Source of the DNA: JABDIY01 sp963803845 | GTDB taxonomy: Bacteria; Actinomycetota; Acidimicrobiia; Acidimicrobiales; SZUA-35 | NCBI GenBank assembly: GCA_963803845.1 | Contig: CAWDNZ010000004.1 | Location: 124,001 to 188,000, forward strand | Reading direction: 5' to 3' | DNA length: 64,000 nt | Shown: one piece after another, positions 58,869-64,000 of the stretch | Position numbering within the stretch: position 1 is the stretch's first letter | How the letters are laid out: each line of letters starts with the position of its first letter | Notes under the pieces: generated by a model | Told to the model about the DNA's origin: nothing | What the model saw: only the letters and a program-made list of their open reading frames with translations | The model's database searches: none | Program-made: the position numbers and the translations under genes

Positions 58869-59654
58869 TCAGGCGATGACGTTGAACTGGACGGAACCGA
58901 GTTGTTCGACCACGACTCGGATGGAATCGCCGTCGTGCAGCGGGATCGCGGCGGTGGCTCCCCCGGCGAGCACGATCCAGCCGGGTTCGAGTTGGAGTCC
59001 GGCCTCAGCGACCATCCGGCTGGCTTCGACGAGTGATCGAATCGGATTGCCGAGTATGGCCGCGCTCGAACCGAGCTCCGCGGCACGGCCATTGCGTTCG
59101 AGCATCATGCCGAGGTTGTCGATCGGCGTGTCGGGTGGACTCCAGCCACCGACGACAAATCCCGAGGACGAGGAGTTGTCGGCGATGACGTCGGGCAATG
59201 AGAACTGGAAGTTCTCATAGCGTGAGTCGATGATCTCGGCGGCAGGCGCAACAGCAGCGACGGCATTCATCGCCTCGGCCGCGCTGACAGGACCAGCGAG
59301 CGGCGCTTTCATCAAGAAGGCGATCTCCGGTTCGACGCGGGGGTGAACGAACCCGGCAAGGGCGACGTCGGCACCCTCTGTTCTGCGCATCCCGTCGGTG
59401 AGTCGACCCCAGATCACTTCGTCGACGCCGACTTGAACCATCTTGGCGCGCGAGGTCAGGCCCATCTTGATGCCCACCAGCTGCTCGCCCCGTTGCAGGC
59501 GCCGTCCGACCGACATCGCCTGCACTGCGTAGGCGTCGGCGACGTCGAGCGTGCGGGTGTGCGTGAACTGCGGGATCGCAGTTCCGGAGCGGGCGGCTTC
59601 GTCGGCGATCGCTGCCAGCTCGGCGATGCTCTGCACGCCGGTGGGGGTGGTCAT
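58869..59654 (-). CDS. dmpH: 2-oxo-3-hexenedioate (4-oxalocrotonate) decarboxylase
   Basis: A 261-residue member of the fumarylacetoacetase-like hydratase/decarboxylase family. GIKMGLTSRAKMVQVGVDEV, GFVHPRVEPEIAFLMKAPL and EIIDSRYENFQFSLPDVIAD are the conserved metal-site segments. Comparison with the next gene suggests that this copy is the decarboxylase, because of the HPRVEPEIAF and FQFSLPD features; the hydratase and decarboxylase are paralogues and the split is moderately certain. It acts as a complex with the hydratase; their genes overlap (ATGA). Confidence 0.85.
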   Translation of the reverse strand: MTTPTGVQSIAELAAIADEAARSGTAIPQFTHTRTLDVADAYAVQAMSVGRRLQRGEQLVGIKMGLTSRAKMVQVGVDEVIWGRLTDGMRRTEGADVALAGFVHPRVEPEIAFLMKAPLAGPVSAAEAMNAVAAVAPAAEIIDSRYENFQFSLPDVIADNSSSSGFVVGGWSPPDTPIDNLGMMLERNGRAAELGSSAAILGNPIRSLVEASRMVAEAGLQLEPGWIVLAGGATAAIPLHDGDSIRVVVEQLGSVQFNVIA

Positions 59655-60460
59655 GATGCTGCTCCGTTGGAAGGTGCGAATGCTGCGGTGACCGAACCGA
59701 GTCCGGAGATCCGGGCCTCGAAGACGTCACCCGGCGAGGCGGCGACCATCGGTCCGAGTGCCCCGCTCAAGACGGTGTCCCCCGCGCCGAGCGGTCGACC
59801 GGCAGCAGCCATCGTGCGGGCGAGCCACGCCGTTGCGCTGATCGGGCTGCCCAGACAGGCCCGACCGACACCGGTCGACACCGGTTCGCCGCGGCGCTCC
59901 ATCACCATGCCGCAGTTGATGGGGTCGAATGCGCCAAGCGGCACCGGGCTCGACCCGAGTACATAGAGGCCCGACGATGCGTTGTCGGCGATCGTGTCGA
60001 GAAGACCGATGCGCCAGTCTGCGACCCGGGAGTCGACAATCTCGATAGCAGCGACGGCGAAGTCTATGGCTCGAAGCACTTCGGCGACGGTCGTATCGGG
60101 GTTGGGGAGATCGCGTCCGAGGACGAAGGCGATCTCGGCCTCGGCCCGTGGCTGGATCAGCCGGCCAGCGTCGACCTCGCTGCCTTCGTCGACTGCCATA
60201 TCGGCGAAGAGGATCCCGTAGTCGGGCTGATCGACGCCGAGTTGATTCTGAACCGATCTTGAGGTCAGACCGATCTTGTGGCCGACGATCCGGCGTCCGT
60301 CGCTGACCCAGCGGTCGGTGTTGTGGTTCTGAACTGCGTACGCGTCTGCCACATCGCCTGCGCCGAGGAGATCACTTACGGGTTCACAGGGCTGGTGGTC
60401 GACATGTGCCCGATACAGCCGGTCGGCAGCATTCTGGATGATTGTCTGGTCGATGGTCAT
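59651..60460 (-). CDS. dmpE: 2-oxopent-4-enoate hydratase
   Basis: A 269-residue paralogue of the adjacent decarboxylase. GHKIGLTSRSVQNQLGVDQP, PDYGILFADM, IQPRAEAEIAFVLGRDLP and EIVDSRVADWRIGLLDTIAD match vinylpyruvate hydratases, which add water to 2-hydroxypenta-2,4-dienoate to give 4-hydroxy-2-oxovalerate. Three acidic ligands for a divalent metal are in place. Only nine bases separate it from the aldehyde dehydrogenase gene. Confidence 0.87.
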   Translation of the reverse strand: MTIDQTIIQNAADRLYRAHVDHQPCEPVSDLLGAGDVADAYAVQNHNTDRWVSDGRRIVGHKIGLTSRSVQNQLGVDQPDYGILFADMAVDEGSEVDAGRLIQPRAEAEIAFVLGRDLPNPDTTVAEVLRAIDFAVAAIEIVDSRVADWRIGLLDTIADNASSGLYVLGSSPVPLGAFDPINCGMVMERRGEPVSTGVGRACLGSPISATAWLARTMAAAGRPLGAGDTVLSGALGPMVAASPGDVFEARISGLGSVTAAFAPSNGAAS

Positions 60461-60469
60461 GACTGCTAG

Positions 60470-61933
60470 TTACAGCTTGACACAGACGTTGCTGGACTCG
60501 GTATAAAACTCGAGGCTGTGAACGCCGCCCTCGCGGCCGATGCCCGACGCCTTCTTCCCGCCGAACGATGTGCGCAGGTCACGCAAGAACCACGAGTTGA
60601 CCCAACACAACCCAACGTCGAGTTGACGGGCGACTCTGTGCGCTCGACGCAGATCGGTGGTCCACAACGTGGCGGCCAAGCCGTACCGCGTGTCGTTGGC
60701 GAGCCTGATGACCTCGTCCTCGGTGTCGAACGGCCGGACGTGGCAGCACGGACCGAAGATCTCCTCGGTCACGACGGCGGCGTCGTCGGCGAGTCCGGTC
60801 CAAACGGTTGGTTGAACCCAGGCACCGGATACGTAGTTGTCACCCACATCGGGTACGCCGCCACCGGTGACGACGGTGGCCCCTTCTGCGACAGCTTTCG
60901 CGTAGTAGCTCAAGACCTTGTCGCGGTGTTCGTGGCTGATCAGCGGTCCGAGTTGGGTGTCAGCGTCGTCAGGGTTGCCGATCTTCATCTTTTCGGCCGC
61001 AACGGCAAGTCGCTCGACGAACTCATCGAAGATCGGCCGCTCGACATACACGCGTTCGGTCCCCAAGCAGACCTGCCCGCTGTTGGCAAATGCGGAACGA
61101 ACAGTGCCCGCAACTGCTTCATCGAGATCAGAGTCAGCGAAGATGATGCCGGGGTTCTTACCGCCCATCTCGAGCGAAACGTCGCGCAAGCCTTTGGCCG
61201 CGGCCTTCATGATCGCCTCGCCAGTTCGCGTTTCACCGGTGAAGGTGATCCCGTCGACGTCGGGGTGCGACGTGAGGAACTCACCGGCCGAGCCTGGCCC
61301 GAAACCGTGGACGACGTTGTACACGCCAGCGGGAATGCCGACCTTGTTCATCACCTCGCCGAGCAATGTGGCGGTCGCCGGCGTTTCCTCGGACGGCTTG
61401 ACGACCACGGTGTTGCCACAGGCGAGTGCCGGGCCGACTTTCCAGGTCATCAACAACAACGGCAGATTCCATGGGCAGACGACGGCGATCACACCTTTCG
61501 GGCTGCGCACTTGGTAGTTCAAGGCGCCGGCACCGTCGGGCGTGTCCATCTCGAAAAAGTCGCCGGGCTCGGTCTTGATCACGTCGGCGAACACACGGAA
61601 GTTCGCCGCACCGCGCGGGATGTCGATGGTGCTGGCGATGGAGATCGGCTTGCCGGTGTCGGCCATCTCCGCGGCGAGGAAGTCGTCGAAGCGGCGGTCG
61701 ATTTCATCGGCGACCGCACGCAGCAGGGCGCTGCGTTCGGCAATCGGCATCGTGCCCCACGGCCCGACGAGCGCCGCTTTGGCAGCGGCGACCGCGGCAT
61801 CGACGTCGGCTTCTGACGCCTCGTGGATGGTGCCGATGATCGAGCCGTCAACCGGCGAGACGTCGTCGAACGTTTTTCCGTACGAGCCGGTTATGTACTG
61901 GCCGTTGATGAAGTTGAGGAACTCGCTGGGCAT
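60470..61933 (-). CDS. dmpC: 2-hydroxymuconic semialdehyde dehydrogenase
   Basis: A 487-residue aldehyde dehydrogenase from ATG 61933 with AAGGAAAG upstream; the longer frame is rejected. PWNLPLLLMTWKVGPALACG, SLEMGGKNPGIIFAD (catalytic Glu) and ANSGQVCLGTERVYV (catalytic Cys) are complete. Sequence flavour and operon position point to the XylG/DmpC group, which oxidises the ring-cleavage product 2-hydroxymuconic semialdehyde with NAD, feeding the oxalocrotonate branch. The gap 61934-62053 has a G-rich run. Confidence 0.9.
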   Translation of the reverse strand: MPSEFLNFINGQYITGSYGKTFDDVSPVDGSIIGTIHEASEADVDAAVAAAKAALVGPWGTMPIAERSALLRAVADEIDRRFDDFLAAEMADTGKPISIASTIDIPRGAANFRVFADVIKTEPGDFFEMDTPDGAGALNYQVRSPKGVIAVVCPWNLPLLLMTWKVGPALACGNTVVVKPSEETPATATLLGEVMNKVGIPAGVYNVVHGFGPGSAGEFLTSHPDVDGITFTGETRTGEAIMKAAAKGLRDVSLEMGGKNPGIIFADSDLDEAVAGTVRSAFANSGQVCLGTERVYVERPIFDEFVERLAVAAEKMKIGNPDDADTQLGPLISHEHRDKVLSYYAKAVAEGATVVTGGGVPDVGDNYVSGAWVQPTVWTGLADDAAVVTEEIFGPCCHVRPFDTEDEVIRLANDTRYGLAATLWTTDLRRAHRVARQLDVGLCWVNSWFLRDLRTSFGGKKASGIGREGGVHSLEFYTESSNVCVKL

Positions 61934-61960
61934 TTGGTCTTTCCTTAGGACGAGAGAATT

Positions 61961-61977
61961 GGTGGGTGGGTGGGTGG
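61961..61977 (+). other. G-rich run (GGGT repeats)
   Basis: GGTGGGTGGGTGGGTGG has three GGG tracts flanked by GG, in the leader between the dioxygenase and dehydrogenase genes. The plus strand is the template for these genes, so the mRNA carries the C-rich complement. It could fold as a weak quadruplex in DNA. Confidence 0.5.
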
Positions 61978-62053
61978 CGCAGGAGCGACGGAGCGTTGTC
62001 TGGTCTGAGCGGAAGCTCAGACCAGACAGCTCCATCGGTGCCGCGCCGACGGA

Positions 62054-62971
62054 TCAGGTGTAGACGGTCAGGAATGCTTCGTTGAGCTGACGCTCGTAGT
62101 AGAAGATGCCTTTGCCGATCTGGTCGGCTTCCCAGCTACGGGTGGGGTTGTCCGGGTAGTAGGTGTAGCCACCGGAGAAGGTTTCGTTGCGGTTGCCCGA
62201 CGGGTCGAAGAAGTAGATGGTGTGGCCGCGGGTGATGCCGTGACGGGTCGGTCCGATATCGATCGGGATGTCGTAGTAGGCCATGATGTCGCCGGCCCTC
62301 ATGACGTCGTTCATCTCCATCAAGAAGAAGGCGACGTGGTGGAAACGGCCCGGCTCCGGGATCTGCACGAAGGCGATGTCGTGCGCCTTGATCGAACAGC
62401 TCAGCCAGACGGCGGGACCACCCGGGGTCGGGGCTGTTTCGGCAATCTCGAAGTCGAGGCACTCGACGAAGATCTTGACGACCTCGTCAATCTCGGGGCC
62501 ATACAGCAGAGCGTGGTCGAACCGGTTTACGGCCATGCCATGCGGTTCGCGTTGCCAGACATTCGGGTTGACGACCTCGGGCGCGTCATCGCTCATCTCC
62601 ATGTCCGCAAACAGTTCCATACGGTGCCCGCTGGGCAGCATGAAGGCGACCACGCGGCCGAGACCTGGCTGCGAACCCGGCTCGACGTGCTCGACCTCGA
62701 GCCCATAGTCCACGAGGCGCTGGGTAAGGCTCGTGAGGGTGTCGTCGTCGAGAACCTTCCATCCGTACCGATCGAAGCCTGCTTCGTCCGCTTCGCGGAG
62801 GATAAAGCTGTGGTGGCTGAACTCGTCGTAGGCCTTGAAATAGACGCGGCCGTCGTCGGCCGTTTCCACGATGTTCAGGCCAACACGATCGCGATAGTGA
62901 ACGATGGCCTCCTCCATATCGAGGACCCTGATCTGGATGTACCCGGGACGGATGACGCCGGTCATTGCCAT
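62054..62971 (-). CDS. Catechol 2,3-dioxygenase (extradiol)
   Basis: A 305-residue type I extradiol dioxygenase with two VOC domains. The iron ligands are visible in NRFDHALLYG, GRFHHVAFFLMEMNDVM and GNRNETFSGGYTYYPDN. The substrate segments resemble XylE/DmpB rather than biphenyl-diol enzymes. It opens catechol to 2-hydroxymuconic semialdehyde using oxygen and Fe(II). The gene follows the ferredoxin gene by 57 bases; GGAG precedes the ATG. The ferredoxin partner can re-reduce iron oxidised by some substrates. Confidence 0.93.
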   Translation of the reverse strand: MAMTGVIRPGYIQIRVLDMEEAIVHYRDRVGLNIVETADDGRVYFKAYDEFSHHSFILREADEAGFDRYGWKVLDDDTLTSLTQRLVDYGLEVEHVEPGSQPGLGRVVAFMLPSGHRMELFADMEMSDDAPEVVNPNVWQREPHGMAVNRFDHALLYGPEIDEVVKIFVECLDFEIAETAPTPGGPAVWLSCSIKAHDIAFVQIPEPGRFHHVAFFLMEMNDVMRAGDIMAYYDIPIDIGPTRHGITRGHTIYFFDPSGNRNETFSGGYTYYPDNPTRSWEADQIGKGIFYYERQLNEAFLTVYT

Positions 62972-63028
62972 GTGTTTGCTCCTGTGTTGGGAAGGGGAGG
63001 TTTGGCTCCCCCGGGGTTGTAGTGAAAA

Positions 63029-63376
63029 TCAAGTGAGGACGATCTCACCGGCGTGGCCGGGTGATCGAGCAGGTCGGACCACAAGGTCCGTCGTGGCGTG
63101 GATACGGCAGGCCAGCACGACCGCGTGAACAAGGTCGTCTTCACTGACGTGCTTCTTGCTCATGCGTTTGGTGAGGTAACTGCCGCTGAGGACCTCGATC
63201 CGGCAGACGCCGCACCCGCCACCGCGGCAGCCGATCGGCAGTGCGGTGCAGCCCTGCATCTGCATCTGGTGGAGGACGGGGCGCTCGGGGCGCACGGTGA
63301 AGGTGGCGTCGCCACGACCCGGACCCTGCGGATCGATCACGGTGCAGCGAAACATTTCAGCGCCACTGTTGCTCAC
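63029..63376 (-). CDS. 2Fe-2S ferredoxin, XylT/DmpQ-like
   Basis: A 115-residue protein; the GTG at 63376 has GAGAGGAAAC before it, while the frame extends to 63433. The plant-type cluster is bound by the pattern C-x4-C-x2-C in GCRGGGCGVCRIEVL with a fourth cysteine in VVLACRIHATTD. XylT-type ferredoxins reactivate catechol 2,3-dioxygenase by reducing its iron, and their genes sit directly ahead of it, as here. It is the first gene of the operon, facing the divergent GntR gene. Confidence 0.9.
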   Translation of the reverse strand: MSNSGAEMFRCTVIDPQGPGRGDATFTVRPERPVLHQMQMQGCTALPIGCRGGGCGVCRIEVLSGSYLTKRMSKKHVSEDDLVHAVVLACRIHATTDLVVRPARSPGHAGEIVLT

Positions 63377-63444
63377 GTTTCCTCTCCTCTCGGCACCCGA
63401 GTCAGTTAAGTCGCGCCGGGCGGGTCCCGTCAAGCAAAATATCG

Positions 63445-63463
63445 GAGATTTTTATAAAATCTC
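63445..63463. promoter_or_regulatory. Palindrome in the divergent catechol/GntR promoter
   Basis: GAGATTTT (63445-63452) and AAAATCTC (63456-63463) are perfect inverted repeats around TAT, extended by TC/GA with one mismatch. The AT-rich element stands out in GC-rich DNA between the ferredoxin start and the GntR gene. On the plus strand, a -35 TTGACA (63470-63475) follows with a possible -10 GAGTAT 18 bases on. It is a likely GntR operator. Confidence 0.65.
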
Positions 63464-63595
63464 TGACGTTTGACAAAACCTACTGAATTCTGCGAGTATT
63501 TCTGATGGAATGAAAGCCGCACTGTACGCTCGCTCACGTGAGCATTCTGGCTCGATGCCGAGCTCCCAAAAGAACGCAACGGCAAGGACCCCGAC

Positions 63596-64000
63596 ATGAG
63601 CGCGATCGACATTGACCCTGTATCCAATGGCGGCGGGTCACCACTGACGCGAGTCGAGGAGACGGTGAATGCCATCCGCGAAGACATCGTCTCCGGTGTG
63701 CTCACCCCCGGTACGAAACTTGCCGTCAATCATCTCCGGGAGCGTTATGGCGTCGGATCCTCAACCATTCGAGAATCCCTTTCGCTTCTGCTGCCGGACG
63801 GGTTGGTCACGGCTCGCGGCCAGCGCGGATTCAACGTGTCGCCGATCTCGATCGATGACCTACGAGATCTGAGCAACACGCGCATTCTGCTCGAAACACA
63901 TGCGCTCCGCGAGTCCATCGCTGCCGGCGACGACGACTGGGAGGCGGGCATTGTTGCGTCTTTCCATCGTCTCGCCAAGGCGCAGGAGGCGGTTGACAAC
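63596..64000 (+). CDS. GntR/FadR family regulator, N-terminal part
   Basis: The gene starts at ATG 63596 and is cut by the right edge after 135 codons. The winged-helix domain reads VEETVNAIREDIVSGVLTPG, then LRERYGVGSSTIRESLSLLL and LVTARGQRGFNVSPISIDDL. The start of the FCD ligand domain (LSNTRILLETHALRESIAAG) places it in the FadR subgroup. It is divergent from the catechol meta-cleavage operon, so it should regulate that operon with a pathway intermediate as effector (inference). Confidence 0.9.
   Translation, partial: MSAIDIDPVSNGGGSPLTRVEETVNAIREDIVSGVLTPGTKLAVNHLRERYGVGSSTIRESLSLLLPDGLVTARGQRGFNVSPISIDDLRDLSNTRILLETHALRESIAAGDDDWEAGIVASFHRLAKAQEAVDN

Noticed and set aside
60518..61816. 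Plus-strand frame of 432 codons opposite the aldehyde dehydrogenase
   Set aside because: Antisense of a complete aldehyde dehydrogenase; no motif in the plus-strand translation.
1..64000. CRISPR arrays, insertion sequences, prophage genes, tRNA or rRNA genes
   Set aside because: I saw no regularly spaced repeats, transposase or integrase motifs, or tRNA-like cloverleaf sequences. A weak tRNA could be missed without a covariance search.

Overview
The window looks like chromosomal DNA of a GC-rich actinobacterium, most likely a member of or relative of the Acidimicrobiia. This rests on GC-rich codon use, many GTG and TTG starts, ATGA/GTGA gene overlaps, a probable leaderless transcript, and actinobacterial-type families (deazaflavin-dependent nitroreductase, DUF6458, DUF3253, lipoproteins with Ser/Thr/Asp-rich linkers). 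I see no rRNA, tRNA, insertion sequence, prophage or CRISPR array. Annotation is from sequence reading only; no database search was run.

Layout. 1-8 kb holds mixed housekeeping and stress genes: Ddn-like oxidoreductase end, SRPBCC, SDR, thioredoxin-fold protein plus Na+/H+ antiporter, MtfA-type peptidase, YggT, DUF1003 and a flippase-like membrane protein. 8-11 kb is a nitrosative-stress operon (Rrf2 regulator, YwiC-like, RIC/ScdA di-iron repair protein, cupin, a small ORF). 12-17.5 kb has a small membrane gene with an in-frame TGA and, on the minus strand, an operon of an AhpD-like gene with an in-frame TGA in its CxxC motif, acoX, E1 alpha, E1 beta and a stand-alone lipoyl domain. 17.6-23.6 kb is one alpha-2-macroglobulin lipoprotein gene. 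24-31 kb holds a MarR/EamA pair with three operator-like boxes, DUF421, DUF3253, an Nei-type glycosylase, a four-helix-bundle protein and a MerR-controlled thioredoxin-like/flavin reductase pair.

31.2-39.8 kb is one long plus-strand operon: a branched-chain-type ABC transporter, hydrolase, acyl-CoA ligase (broken by two frameshifts in this sequence), TetR and a KAS III-like enzyme. 39.8-49.3 kb holds a DUF4214-metallophosphoesterase, a two-component system divergent from a secreted protein, an MMPL exporter divergent from its TetR, and an ACR3 arsenite exporter. 49.4-55.3 kb is a PnrA-type nucleoside/purine ABC transporter convergent with adenine deaminase. 55.3-56.3 kb holds a thioredoxin-fold lipoprotein with an in-frame TGA at the first position of CxxC, behind a small HTH gene. 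56.9-63.4 kb is a catechol meta-cleavage operon next to a divergent GntR gene cut by the right edge.

The main result is the set of in-frame TGA codons. Two sit exactly where a redox Cys is expected (AhpD-like CFF-U; thioredoxin-like U-SIC), and each is followed at a suitable distance by a hairpin with G at the start of its loop, as in bacterial SECIS elements. A third in-frame TGA, in a small membrane protein, is followed by an even stronger hairpin but lacks a redox motif. I infer that the organism uses selenocysteine. The AhpD-like candidate shares an operon with E1 subunits and a lone lipoyl carrier, which resembles the mycobacterial logic in which lipoylated E2 reduces AhpD. Several single-base frameshifts, all apparent deletions, may be assembly errors and should be checked before any gene is called dead.
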